Positions 39,087-53,039 of a stretch of DNA of 64,000 nucleotides are shown here, piece after piece (within the stretch, counting starts at the first letter, position 1; every line of letters starts with the position of its first letter). A program made the position numbers and the translations under genes. Origin of the DNA: Hermodice carunculata (taxonomy: Eukaryota; Annelida; Polychaeta; Eunicida; Amphinomidae); the NCBI GenBank assembly GCA_964020975.1, contig OZ026613.1, forward strand, positions 118,519,185 to 118,583,184. The letters run 5' to 3'. The notes beneath the pieces are model-generated. The model did no database searches and was not told the origin of the DNA. It saw nothing but the letters and a program-made list of their open reading frames with translations.

Positions 39087-39490
39087 CTAATTTTGTCTGT
39101 TGCAGACGTGACAATTAATAATGTTACAGTTAATTTCATAGTGGTTAATAATATGATTCTTAGCATATTGTGAGAAGCCTTTCAAGGAGTGTGTATCAAT
39201 TTTTGTCATAACTATGTCAGGTAAGTAATTTTCATTAATTAAATCCGGTATTTTATGTCTTAAACACAATCGATTAAGTTTAGTATTTGTAAATAATAGT
39301 GGGATCACTGGGGTTAAAATAGGAATATTATGCTCTGTTACATCATATCTACGTGGTATTGTTACAGTTCTTCTGGGTCTATCAGTGCGTTGTGTCTGGT
39401 GATAGTTGAACATATCATTGAAATAATTAGGCAACATATTGTTTTTGTACTTGTAGTATATTTTGATACAAGATAGCTTGAATATATCAT
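39087..39490 (-). CDS. LINE polyprotein C-terminus (frame-shifted)
   Basis: Continues the reverse transcriptase protein after a frameshift near 39490. A KLSCIKIYYKYKNNMLPNYF segment leads to a TQRTDRPRRT-type basic stretch, then RHKIPDLIN, and ends CNIINCHVCNRQN. The closing C-x5-C-x2-C pattern may be a small knuckle. The decayed relative at 48.2-48.36 kb keeps HHLSGFSKYA against HSLKGFSQYA here, confirming that this is real coding sequence of the family. Confidence 0.85.
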
Positions 39491-41173
39491 GAACTTAAGA
39501 AGACCAAGTTTTTTGAAGATAGGAGATGTGTGTGCATTGTACTTGCTATTACTGATAGATCTTATCGCTTTCTTTTGCAGCTTTACAAGTCTACTGCAAG
39601 AGTGGAACCCCCATGTAGTTATTCCGTAATTCAGATGTGGTAAAAATAAGGCATTGTAAATCAGTTGTAATATACTTTGGGGCAGTAGGTTTTTTAGTCT
39701 AGAGAGTATGCCACACACTCGGGATAATTTATTTGATACATAATTAACATATTTGCTCCAGCTAAGATTATGATCAATTAAGACACCTAAAAAACTAAAG
39801 TCTCCAACTCGTTCAACTGGCTGGTTATTTATCATAACATCCGGTAATTGATGAAGAGGCAAGTGTTTCTGTTTTGTGTGGAAGATCATATATTTTGATT
39901 TATTTACATTCAAAGATAATCTGTTCACAGCAAGCCAGTCACTTACTTTGGCTAATTCTTTATTAACTTTTTCAGTTAGTGTGGATGGGGGTGTTGTTTC
40001 ATAGTTAAAATTACATATAGTGTTTAATAGGCTTGTGTCATCAGCATATATAATTGAGCTAAAGCTGCTGGCTTGGGACAGGTCATTGATATAAATTAGG
40101 AACAGAAGAGGACCCAAAATAGATCCCTGGGGGACTCCAGTAGTGATTTCTAGTGTTGGGGATTTAATATTATTAATTTCGACAAATTGAGATCTATTAT
40201 TTAAGTAGCTACTGAACCACTGAAGTTCTACATTTGAAATTCCATAGTATTCAAGTTTTTTTATGAGTATTTTGTGATCTATAGTATCGAATGCCTTAGA
40301 AAGGTCTAAGAAAAAGGCAATTGGCAGTTTCTTTTCCTCAAGATCTGCATGTATCCTGTCTATTAGTTCTAATACAGCAGTTTCTGTACAGTGGTTCTTT
40401 CTAAAACCATACTGATGATTGTAAAATAAGTTATTATCTGTAAAGTACTCGAATAACTGCATATAAACAATTCTTTCAAATACTTTAGAGATGGACGGAA
40501 GGAGAGATATGGGTCTATAATTATTGAAGTCATGTTGATCATCTTTTTTATATATCGGGATTACTTTAGCAATTTTCAATTTGTTTGGAAAGACCCCATT
40601 TTTTAATGACTGGTTAATTATTGCAGTTAGAGGCTTAGTGATATCTTCAGAGCACAGTTTGAGAAGAATTAAAGATACATTATCTACTCCAGCGCTTCTT
40701 TTTGGATTTAAGTTATCTATCACTTTCTTAATTTGTTCTTCCTCAACATGAGTGAATTGGAAGGTGGAATTAACGTGAATATTTTGCAAATAAGAATAAA
40801 AAGGTGTTTTCCCTTGAGTATCTATTTTCTCAGCTAAAGATGGGCCAATATTTACAAAACAATCATTAAAATATGTTGCTATTGTCTCTGTGTCTGTTAT
40901 ACGTTTGTTATCGACGTTGAAATACTTGGGGAATTCTTTGTGAGTATTGGATTTATTGAGGATATCTTTAATAGTTTTCCATGTATTTTTAATATCATTT
41001 TTGTATTTATTAAATTCTGTTTGATAATGATCAGATTTTGCCCTTCTAATCATAGAGCGGACCTCAGCAGAGCATTCTTGAAGTCTTCCGTTAAGAACAT
41101 CATACCTCTCACTGTCTGGTGTGATAGAATGAACTTTTTTGTACAGGGTGTCTCTTTGTTTTATTTTAATCAA
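39362..41173 (-). CDS. LINE reverse transcriptase (603 codons open)
   Basis: RNA-directed DNA polymerase of a non-LTR retrotransposon, acting at the nicked chromosomal target. The visible motifs are KVIPIYKK and NNYRPISLLP (about residues 203-227), QYGFRKNHCTETA (254-266), FFLDLSKAFDTIDH (287-300, first catalytic Asp 290), GVPQGSILGPLLF (346-358) and YADD (376-379, catalytic Asp pair). A thumb follows with NRLSLNVNKSK and FLGVLIDHNLSW. All catalytic residues are present. The open frame begins within the protein, and its true upstream reading continues (W-I-T-Q-D-I) across a frameshift into the endonuclease frame. The motifs fit the CR1/L2/Jockey supergroup. Confidence 0.95.
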   Translation of the reverse strand: MIKIKQRDTLYKKVHSITPDSERYDVLNGRLQECSAEVRSMIRRAKSDHYQTEFNKYKNDIKNTWKTIKDILNKSNTHKEFPKYFNVDNKRITDTETIATYFNDCFVNIGPSLAEKIDTQGKTPFYSYLQNIHVNSTFQFTHVEEEQIKKVIDNLNPKRSAGVDNVSLILLKLCSEDITKPLTAIINQSLKNGVFPNKLKIAKVIPIYKKDDQHDFNNYRPISLLPSISKVFERIVYMQLFEYFTDNNLFYNHQYGFRKNHCTETAVLELIDRIHADLEEKKLPIAFFLDLSKAFDTIDHKILIKKLEYYGISNVELQWFSSYLNNRSQFVEINNIKSPTLEITTGVPQGSILGPLLFLIYINDLSQASSFSSIIYADDTSLLNTICNFNYETTPPSTLTEKVNKELAKVSDWLAVNRLSLNVNKSKYMIFHTKQKHLPLHQLPDVMINNQPVERVGDFSFLGVLIDHNLSWSKYVNYVSNKLSRVCGILSRLKNLLPQSILQLIYNALFLPHLNYGITTWGFHSCSRLVKLQKKAIRSISNSKYNAHTSPIFKKLGLLKFMIYSSYLVSKYTTSTKTICCLIISMICSTITRHNALIDPEEL

Positions 41174-41216
41174 AATATCTTGAGTAATCCATTTTGTTTT
41201 TTTATGTTTGTATTTA

Positions 41217-42302
41217 TTAATTTTTTTTCTTTTTTAGGGGAAAGTGTTTATCAATCATTTCATCCATTTTGATTGCAAATTCCTGGTCATATGTTATTTG
41301 TGGATTAGCATCGATATTGTTGTCAAAAACAGTTTCCCAGTCTGTATTCTTTAGTTCTTCGAGAAAGTCCTGAGTAGCTTTGCCTGAGAAGGCCCTGAAT
41401 TGTAATTGTTTATTGTTACTGTAATTGGCATTTAAATTAAAATTAATAGCAGAAATTGTGGCCATGTGGTCCGACAATTTGTGAACCAATATTCCAGTTT
41501 CTACAGGAATACAACAATTTGAATTTCTACTAAAAATATTGTCAATTAATGTGGCATTTCGTTTGGACAGTCTCGTTGGATACAAAATATTTGGTAGCAT
41601 GTTATGTCCAGTGATGAAATCATAGAATTCTTGATATTTTTCATTAGTATTTACTCGGAGTAGATCGATGTTGAAGTCCCCTGCTAATACAAGGTTATTA
41701 CTTTGGTTATTTATATTATGAATTTCTGGACAAAACTCTTGCATAAAAGAGTCGATGGACCTATGACTATTGTTTCCTTTTGGGGGACGATATATGTTAC
41801 ATATTTTCAATTTGTTATTTGAATTATCTTCTATATCGAGAAATAGACCTTCCCAGTATTGAAAGTTTCTGTGGTGTTGTATTTTCTTTACATTTAAGTT
41901 ATCTCTCACATATGTTATGAGTCCACCTTTTTTAGAACACTGATTACTTCCTTGTGAATACAAGTTGTAGTGTTGAAGTTCAAATTGATTTGGATCACTA
42001 TTTTCAGTTAGCCATGACTCTTGTAAACAGACTATACTGAAGAAGGCTTCATTTTTATTTAGGCTTTCCATAAGAATTTTAAACTCGTCAAATTTTGCAT
42101 TTATGGATTCAATGTTAAGGCTAAGAATTGTGCAAATGTTTTTGTGTTTAATTAGGAAATCTCTTAGATCTTCAATACTAAGATACTTGGTTTTGGCTTC
42201 AGGGTACTTAAATTCGAATGAATCTAGGTTAATACATTCAGTTAAGTCATTGTTGAGTACACCACCTTTGTTGCCTAAAATTTCTTCACTTAGAATTGTC
42301 AT
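41217..42302 (-). CDS. LINE AP-like endonuclease (361 codons)
   Basis: Endonuclease/exonuclease/phosphatase-fold domain that nicks the target DNA. It shows LSLNIESINAKFDEF (about residues 60-74, Asn 63), CLQESWL (92-98, catalytic Glu), NIYRPP (169-174), GDFNIDLL (208-215, Asp and Asn), a TLIDNIF block (251-257) and the final SDH (277-279). All landmark residues are kept. The frame ends in lysines at an A-rich run. In the 45-kb relative the equivalent junction has no A-rich run and reads straight through into the reverse transcriptase, so the stop here is a single-base slip rather than a family feature. Confidence 0.95.
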   Translation of the reverse strand: MTILSEEILGNKGGVLNNDLTECINLDSFEFKYPEAKTKYLSIEDLRDFLIKHKNICTILSLNIESINAKFDEFKILMESLNKNEAFFSIVCLQESWLTENSDPNQFELQHYNLYSQGSNQCSKKGGLITYVRDNLNVKKIQHHRNFQYWEGLFLDIEDNSNNKLKICNIYRPPKGNNSHRSIDSFMQEFCPEIHNINNQSNNLVLAGDFNIDLLRVNTNEKYQEFYDFITGHNMLPNILYPTRLSKRNATLIDNIFSRNSNCCIPVETGILVHKLSDHMATISAINFNLNANYSNNKQLQFRAFSGKATQDFLEELKNTDWETVFDNNIDANPQITYDQEFAIKMDEMIDKHFPLKKKKN

Positions 42303-42657
42303 TTCGTGAGAAAAAAATGTTAACCTTTCTTGTACCTAACAGACCCTTACTGCATGCATGATGCAACAACCGCGTGATACTAATCCTGAAGTTATAAAAC
42401 AGACACGTGTAGTTTATGACAGAGTAATAGTGGTGAACTAGTACCACTGGCAGTGTTAGGTCGCACGAGATTGCAATGATTATTGCAGTAATTATACCTC
42501 CTTGTAATAGTTTAAATTGAATACCTGCAACTGATTTGTAATAAGTTCGGTAAGATAAAAAGTACCTTTCCGTCTCTAAGTCAATGAAGACGTCAACAAA
42601 ATGTAAAAAAATAAAGAAGAGTGTCCAATGAAACACGTAATCGAGAAAGTCAAACAT
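42286..42657 (-). CDS. Hydrophobic open frame upstream of LINE endonuclease
   Basis: A 123-codon frame overlaps the start of the endonuclease frame by 17 bp. The product is hydrophobic (FLDYVFHWTLFFIFLHF near the start, GGIITAIIIAIS in the middle). No zinc knuckle or RNA-recognition motif typical of LINE ORF1 is seen. It may be a chance frame in the 5' UTR. The relative at 45.2 kb also has a hydrophobic upstream frame (44757-45125), but I see no clear residue-level similarity. Confidence 0.3.
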   Translation of the reverse strand: MFDFLDYVFHWTLFFIFLHFVDVFIDLETERYFLSYRTYYKSVAGIQFKLLQGGIITAIIIAISCDLTLPVVLVHHYYSVINYTCLFYNFRISITRLLHHACSKGLLGTRKVNIFFSRNDNSK

Positions 42658-42660
42658 AAC

Positions 42661-43815
42661 TCATAGAATGGAAAAAAGAAGAAATCAGACCTTAGATCTG
42701 TCATAAAATATTTCAATTAGTCTGTATTTAGAGTTGATGTAGTTGTGAAAGGGAACTCTTGTCGATTCAAGAAACAGTCGTTCATGCCGTTACTCGTTCA
42801 ACTGCGCCATATTGATTTGTCAGTGCGGGATTGCTGCGAGACAAAGGGACTATGTGTCGGATGAATACAGTGTATACAAAGTGCGTAGATTGGCGATCCT
42901 TGACAACGGTAACTAAGTTAAGTCCGGTTCCGAGAACTGGATCGTTTGTAACTTTTGTAAGAATATAAAGATGAGAGATTGATTTATTTTTTCATGCTTT
43001 TGTGTGTTTTGAAAGATCGAAACCTGGAAGGCTTTTTACAAGATCTTCTTTTGACACTACCAGGACGTCCGATCCGTTCAGTCTCTTGATGTAAATTGCT
43101 CCGTTAAATGACCACGTGGTCTTGATGAGCTTTTCCATTTTAGCCTTTCTCGTGTAAAAATAGAGCTCCGACTGGTCCTTTGTGAGATCTTCGTTTATGA
43201 AGACGCTTTTCTTCGTTTATGAAGAAAGTTTTCCAAGCACTGTCACAGGTATCATGGACAGTATGGTGATAATTAAATGATATTCCGAGGGCTCGCGTAA
43301 ATTGCGCAGTTGAAGAATGGAGAGGAAAGTGTTCCCATGGATGCGTATAACTATGTTCCAACAGAAATTTTCCAAGTTTCGCCAAATCTTTGTTCTTAGC
43401 TCATTCGAGTGTACATATGTGAAAAAAAGGGAAATTTGTCTTCTGTAATTTTATCACATAGTTTACAAATGCCCTCGGTCAAATTCCATCTTTGTCATGT
43501 TTCTTCCAAATCCTAAGCATTCGGTTTTAGACATAAATTGTAGACTAATACCCTTCAAATCATTTATCTTGAACATTACCTCTCTCCATGCGTGGAATAC
43601 TTGAAACATTGGCAATATGACAAATAGGATATTTCGTCAATATCGGTGAAAAAATCACATACGTGGTTTTGCGTGTACAACTTACAGGATGGGTAGATCC
43701 AGTCCCCGTTTTCTTCTGAGGTCTTGAAAGGTAGGTTGCCCTGATGCTGCAGGGCATTTGCGTTCAAAGATGTCGGATCCCACGAGCTTCACAAACCCCT
43801 TCTACCACAAAAGAG
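42661..43815. other. Non-coding stretch, may include LINE 5' UTR
   Basis: No gene is recognised. A short direct repeat, CTTCGTTTATGAAGA, occurs twice at about 43189-43226. The first few hundred bases could belong to the 5' region of the minus-strand LINE, whose start I cannot place. Confidence 0.45.
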
Positions 43816-44060
43816 CTGAGGAAGGGCAGAAATATGGCACCATATTCTGAAATCCTGATAGCTTAACATAGAGAAACCATTGCCAATGTGATAGGGATAT
43901 GGCACCCTATCCGTATATCCTGCTGGCTTAATACGACAAATATACTGCAAATATGATAGGTATGTGGCAACTATCCCGACGTCTTAACATGACAAAAACA
44001 TTTCCATTATGCCAGGTACATGGCACCAAATCCTGGAATCCTGCTAGTATAACACAGCAT
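43816..44060 (+). repeat. About 63-bp minisatellite, four copies
   Basis: Four diverged units share ATATGGCACC, AATCCTGCTAGCTTAACA, GACAAA and CATTGCCAATATGATAGG blocks. Confidence 0.85.
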
Positions 44061-44105
44061 TACACCATTGAGGTATGACGGGATAAAACAAAGAGCAAAG
44101 CATAA

Positions 44106-44270
44106 CAAAAAAAAAAAAACAAAAAAACAAAACAAAAAAAAAACAAAAATAATAACCAAAAAAAAAAAAAACAAAAAAAAACAATACAAAGCAAAACAAA
44201 CAACCCTCCCAAAAAAACAAAGAAACAAAAAAAAAAACAAAAAAAACCCAAACAAATAAAAACAAAAACA
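44106..44270 (+). repeat. A-rich (A4-8C)n tract
   Basis: Runs of A broken by single C or CAA. Lysine/asparagine-rich and Phe/Cys-rich frames across it are artefacts. It could be a retroposon A tail, but no body is seen. Confidence 0.9.
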
Positions 44271-45228
44271 AAAAATAAGATAAATAATAAAAAAAGACAA
44301 CATAACATATCTTCGCAGTGCTCATGGAGACAACTTGAGCAATAAAGATAATTGGCATACATCAATTATATGCAGGCTTGATATATCAGGAGCGAGATTT
44401 GAAATATATGAATACACTTATGTATTTTAAATTTTTTCAATTTTGTTCGTGTGGAATGTGAAAATAGCCCAAAGGATATCTCAAGGACATCTTAAAACCT
44501 ATATGTCTGGATGACAATAATAGGCCCCATCTGACTTTTAAAGGACGAAGATGTGTCGTCATCATATTCGCATGTCAAGAGTTTCACAACAAACAGTACC
44601 CTCGACCTTACAATACCTCCCTTTGCAGAGATGTGCTTGTGTGCGTCTCTACTTTGTTCATCAAAATGGCCACGCGCCACTGATTTATGGAGTTTCATGA
44701 TTTTTGTATTCCCCCCTTTGGCTTTCTCATCCGTCGATGGACATTAACACTTTCATATGTTTGTTTTTCTCATAGATATTTGTGTGTTTTTTCTTTTTAG
44801 TCTTATCGACTTTTCTGTTCCAGAGCTAACCAATATGCAATGTTTTTTTTGCGAATGTGTCGCTTTCAAATGCCATGTTTCTGTAGGGAATTTCTTATTT
44901 AACATTTCCCTTAAACTACTTTTTATTGAAACACGTCGGGAGCTCCTCTCACACCATTTAAGTTGTATATCCTTTCACATCCATAGAATTGGATACTTTC
45001 TTTCGCTTTGCAGCCATTCAATTGTACTATCAGTGTGGTTTTGTGTAACTTTCGTTACCGTGTCTTTCACTACTTATTGCATACCTGGGTACAATGCAGG
45101 GTCATGGGTCACAGGGCAGCGGTAGCGGCCCCAACACCTTAACTTTTACTAATAATTTCCTTTATTGTACAATCATATCAATACGTAATCATGCTAGGCC
45201 ATGTTAAGTTACTTTCTTTCCTTACTTT
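44271..45228. other. Non-coding stretch, probable 5' region of the next LINE
   Basis: Holds an open frame at 44757-45125 with a strongly hydrophobic N-terminus and many Cys and Phe residues, with no known motif. Its position before a LINE endonuclease parallels the upstream frame at 42286-42657. Confidence 0.4.
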
Positions 45229-48200
45229 ATGAATGGTAAAACCGGAGAAAACGATACTCTTCAACATTTTGGTGGAGTCAACAAAAATAATCTGAACGAA
45301 CTATCGTCACATCCAGATGATCTGGACAACGCTATATTCATTGTGTCTGACTCACCATGTGTTACCCGAGATAATATTGAAGATTATCTAAAAGCGCATA
45401 TTCGTACTTTTTCAGTGCTTAATCTAAATATTCAAAGCATAAATGCCAAGTTTGACGAATTTAAATCCCTTGTTGATGATCGTGCTTTTGAGAATTTTTA
45501 CTTTAGTGCCATATGTCTCCAAGAAACTTGGCTGGGAGAAAACTCAGTTGATTCCTCATTATTTGAAATTGAAAACTATACGTCCATTCCCTTTAACGCT
45601 AAATGTAGTTCCCATGGTGGTCTTTTGTTATACCTACACAAAAATTTTCAGTACAGTACACGACTTTTATTCACCTAACGATTATTGGGAAGGGCAATTT
45701 TTAGAAATTTTTGGAAACGGTTTGACCAAAAACGATTATTCTCTGTAACATTTATTGACCACCAAGAGCCGAAATGATGCAATTCAGTTATTTATTTATG
45801 ATTTGTCTACAGTCATTGACGTAATTTTAATAGAGTCATCAGACAAAATCATCGTCGGTGATTTTAATATTGATTTATTAAATTCAACAAGACAAAAATA
45901 TTCTGATTATCTTGAAGTCATGCTAAATAATGGTTTATATCCGAAAATAATGCTCCCAACTCTGTTGTCTGATAGACGCGCAATATTGATAGATCATATC
46001 TTTTGTAGCTGATCAAACAGCAATACTAATTGTCTTTCTGGTACTATCTTCACTGAAGTTTCCGATCACTTACCCTGATTCACTTGTATAGATCAAACAT
46101 TACATGCAAGACTCCCATACATTTGTCAAGATAGTAACAAAAGACAGTGCATCAATACAAAATTTCAATGACGAAACAAACAACACAGACATGATGCAAA
46201 GCCTGATTTCCGACCCAAATATTAATTATGACAAATTAGAAAAAATACTGTGTGAGGCAAAGAAGTAACGCCTTCCCGTAAAGACAGTGAAGTTTAACAA
46301 GTACAAACATGAACGATATCCTTGGATAACCCTTGATATATTAAAATCTATAAAATTTCGTGAGGGTTTATATAAAAAACTAAAATCTATCCCATTTGAT
46401 TCTGCTGAATACGATAATTTTAAACACAATCTTCAAGTTTACAACAAAATCCTAAACAACAATATGTTCCAACTGAAGAAAGACTACTGTCACTCGAAAT
46501 TTGAAACCTTCAAAAATGATATGAGGAAAACATGGGACACAATCAAATCCGTACTTAACTCAAACAAAAAGAAGAAAGACTTCCTCCTGTTCTTTCTAGT
46601 TGAGAATCAGAATCTTACAAATAAAGATGAAATAGCCGAACGTTTTAACACTTTTTTTCACAAATATTGGTCCAAACTGAGCTAACAATATAAACACGAC
46701 GGGCTTACTTTCTTTTACATCTTACCTCCCAAACCGTGCGGATAATATATTTCTTCAGAGACATAAATCCCAATGATGTTGCACCTATTGTGGGAAATTT
46801 TAAATCTAAAACCAGCCCTGATCACGATGATATGTCGATAAAACTTCTTAAAGGCATAATCCCTTCTCTTTCTGAACCTTTTAGTTTGATAATCAATCAA
46901 TCTTTAATGACAGGAGTTTTTCCCGACAAACTTAAGATTGCAAAAGTACCACCACTTTTCAAAAAGGGAGATAGTGCTCGATTTGACAACTACCGACCAA
47001 TTTCACTCCTTTCTGCTCTGTCCAAAGTATTTGAAAAAGTAGTTTATAAACTACTTTATGATTATTTTTTGTCCAAAAACATTTTTACAAAAGCCAACAC
47101 GGTTTTAGAACTGGTCATTCGACTGAAACAGCAGCTCTTGAATTTGTCGATACACTTCTCAGCCTTCTTGATTCTGGAAAAATACCTATTAGCATTTACT
47201 TAGATCTATCTGAGGCCTTTGACACATTAAATCACGATATTCTTCTACATAAACAGAAACATTATGGTATTAACGACATTCCTTTACAATGGTTCAAAAG
47301 TTATCTTACTAGCAGGTTTCAGTATGTCTCTTTCGATAATGTATGTTCAGGCCTTCTTCCGCTTCAAACTGGGCTACCCCAAGGATCTATCCTTGGACCT
47401 TTTCCTTTTATAATATATTCACAAATGATATGCACCTTGCTTCATAAAAATTTGATTCTATTCTTTATGCGGACGACACAACTTTGGTAAATCCTCTCTG
47501 TTCCTTAACTCCTCGATTAGCACCAATACACACGGTAACTTGTCAAAAAATATCAATAAGGAATTGCAGAAAGTGTACGATTGGCTAGCTGTGAACAAAC
47601 TATCTACGAATAGAGCAAAAACAAAGTATATGATGTTCCATTTCCCTCAGCGAAAAATAGATGAAATTTTAGATTTAAAAATTAACGATACTTCAATTTC
47701 AAAAACATCCGAATTTGACTTTTTAGGTTTACGCATTCACGAGAATTTAATTTGGCAACCATACAAGAACTAAATTGGCAATAAACTTTCGAAATTGATA
47801 GGTATTTTCATTAAACTGAATAAGTGTTTACCTCCAAACACTCTCTTCCTTATGTATAATTCACTTTTTCTACCCCATTTTAATTATGCCATCCTAGCAT
47901 GGGGCTTCTCATGTGACCGCATTTTCAAGTTACAGAAATCTATTGTTCGGCTGATTTGTCTTACAAGATATATAACGCCACTTTTTAAAACACTGAATAT
48001 TCTCGAAGTCGAAGAATTATTCAAACTTAAAGCTCTGAAATTTTATTTTCTATACCTTCAGAACAATTTACCTGCATATTTCAATGAAATTTTTGGCAAG
48101 ACACCTGTAAATCACCCATATCAAACCAGAACAAAGAATCCATGTAACTACTTGCCCCCCCCCCCGAAAATGTATCAGATTTTTAATTCCTTCACTCCTT

Positions 48201-48365
48201 AAAATACACCTCCTTGCATTAAAGACAAAGTCCATACACATCATCTATCTGGTTTTTCAAAATACGCTGAAATTTATTTCATTAGTAAATACCTTGAAAC
48301 ATGTACAATTCCAGATTTTTTGTGTGCAACGACTAAAACGCCTTTTCTTTTTGTTTTCATTTAAC
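45229..48365 (+). pseudogene. Decayed LINE, relative of the 38.8-kb element
   Basis: A full-order but broken copy. The endonuclease starts at ATG 45229 with LNLNIQSINAKFDEF (about 45420), CLQETWL (about 45517), GDFNIDLL (about 45857) and LIDHIF (about 45988). The linker reads KFNKYKHERYPWIT (about 46290), where the intact relative has its frameshift. The reverse transcriptase shows KVPPLFKKGD, NYRPISLLSALSKVFEK, LDLSEAFDT (about 47202), LPQGSILGP (about 47375) and YADD (47466-47477). The thumb (47540-47773), HFNYAILAWGF and the C-terminal HHLSGFSKYA (about 48240) follow. There are at least seven frameshifts or stops. It ends near 48365 without a recognisable tandem tail and is followed almost at once by a LINE of another lineage. 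Confidence 0.9.
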
Positions 48366-48419
48366 TGCTAGTCCATTATGATCAATCTACTGCAGAAATA
48401 AATTGTTTTATGTTTATTT

Positions 48420-50330
<1,911 letters not shown>

Positions 50331-51004
50331 AAATGTTAAAAAATATTGAAAAAAAATCTGCTCTGAAACAACTGAGTTGATTTGTTTGATTTGGTTGTCT
50401 TTATGCACGTTTTTCGTACCCGTAGACCTTACACTTTGCATAATAGCAATAACTCAATTGACATGTTTGGTGATATTTTGTACGTTTTTGTGATTTTTGA
50501 CTTATTCCATGTGCCGCCAGCATTATCTTTCAAACCAGTTTATAATGTAGATTGACTGTTATTTTTCTCCAATAACGTTCGCATTAATTGTGCCACTATC
50601 ATTCACTGATTTGTTTTTAATTTCCTAGATTACACGTTAGTCTGGTCATAAACTGAATACCGGTCCATATTCATGTTTACTTCTTATTTATTCCTAACCA
50701 GAAATTCCTTCAGGGATGCAACAATGACCTTCCAGAGATCAAGTACATTGTTTAAGTAATTTTTACTTCATTGACTTCCATATGTGTAGAGAAATTTTGT
50801 CTAGAATCTAGCCAAATAGCAGTGAATTTAAAATCCCAACTTTATGTGTTCATCAAAGTCTAGATCAAATGGTTTAACTTTTTTGTTAATTGTTCTTTTT
50901 TCTTTTGGTTTGTTTGGTGTTTTTCGTGAAAAGTTCCAAAGGGAATTTTTTATTTAAGAAAAACCTCTTTGATACCATGTCTACATCATGATAAGGAACT
51001 GGCG
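50331..51004. other. Non-coding stretch
   Basis: No gene or repeat is recognised. Confidence 0.55.
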
Positions 51005-51370
51005 TGATTAGCGACATTTCATGATTATTGTACAACATTGTTCTGTCGCCTGCACCCAGTTCATTTGGGGCAAATCTGATAACTCATGTGAAGACTTAAT
51101 GGGTGAATAATCAGCCGTGAGGGACGCCACATTAATAAGCAATAGATTAGAGGACCACCCATCGACATGAACTGCTTGTATGGGATCCGACAGATAAGAT
51201 GCAAACCACATATTTTCGTCTACCCCAGCATCACACAATGCCAATGCCTCAAGTAGTATTCCGTGCCCAACTATATAGAAAGCCATTATTCTCTTCCGAA
51301 CCAAAGACCATACCCAGTTTAATATGGCATGGGTAAATTTTAGTGCTTCTGTAACAAGCTTTATCAAGGG
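51005..51370 (-). pseudogene. LINE reverse transcriptase fragment
   Basis: A minus-strand open frame contains a degenerate KAFD-like start (RIMAFYIVGHGILLEALA) followed by CDAGVDENMW and HVDGWSS. This matches the palm spacing KAFDxVxHxxLLxxL...W...V.V.GxxS of non-LTR reverse transcriptases. The later part (SSHELSDLPQMNWVQAT) is less certain. Only about 120 codons remain, without the catalytic box. The family is not that of the other LINEs here. Confidence 0.55.

Positions 51371-53039
<1,669 letters not shown>

Larger units (their letters stand above)
38801..42660 (-). mobile_element. Near-intact LINE, CR1/L2/Jockey-like, with (CTATT)n tail
   Basis: The element reads on the minus strand: an upstream hydrophobic frame (42657-42286), an AP-type endonuclease frame (42302-41217), a reverse transcriptase frame (41173-39362, with its C-terminus continuing to 39087), a roughly 250-bp 3' UTR ending GACCAAATAAAGCTATT, and a seven-unit CTATT tail (38836-38801). 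Only two frameshifts separate it from one continuous protein: one in an A-rich run near 41220 and one near 39490. The 5' limit is uncertain and no target-site duplication was identified. A decayed relative lies at 45.2-48.4 kb and a rearranged copy at 55.4-56.8 kb, so the family has been active repeatedly here. Confidence 0.9.

Noticed and set aside
41190-41230. Programmed ribosomal frameshift in the LINE
   Set aside because: The related copy at 46.29 kb reads through the junction in one frame without an A-rich run.
43400-43760. LINE thumb-like segment on the minus strand (SKTECLGFG-like)
   Set aside because: Only one weak motif, with no neighbouring palm or endonuclease motif in order.
44007-44365. 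Phe/Cys-rich and Lys/Asn-rich open frames
   Set aside because: They are translations of the A-rich (A4-8C)n tract.
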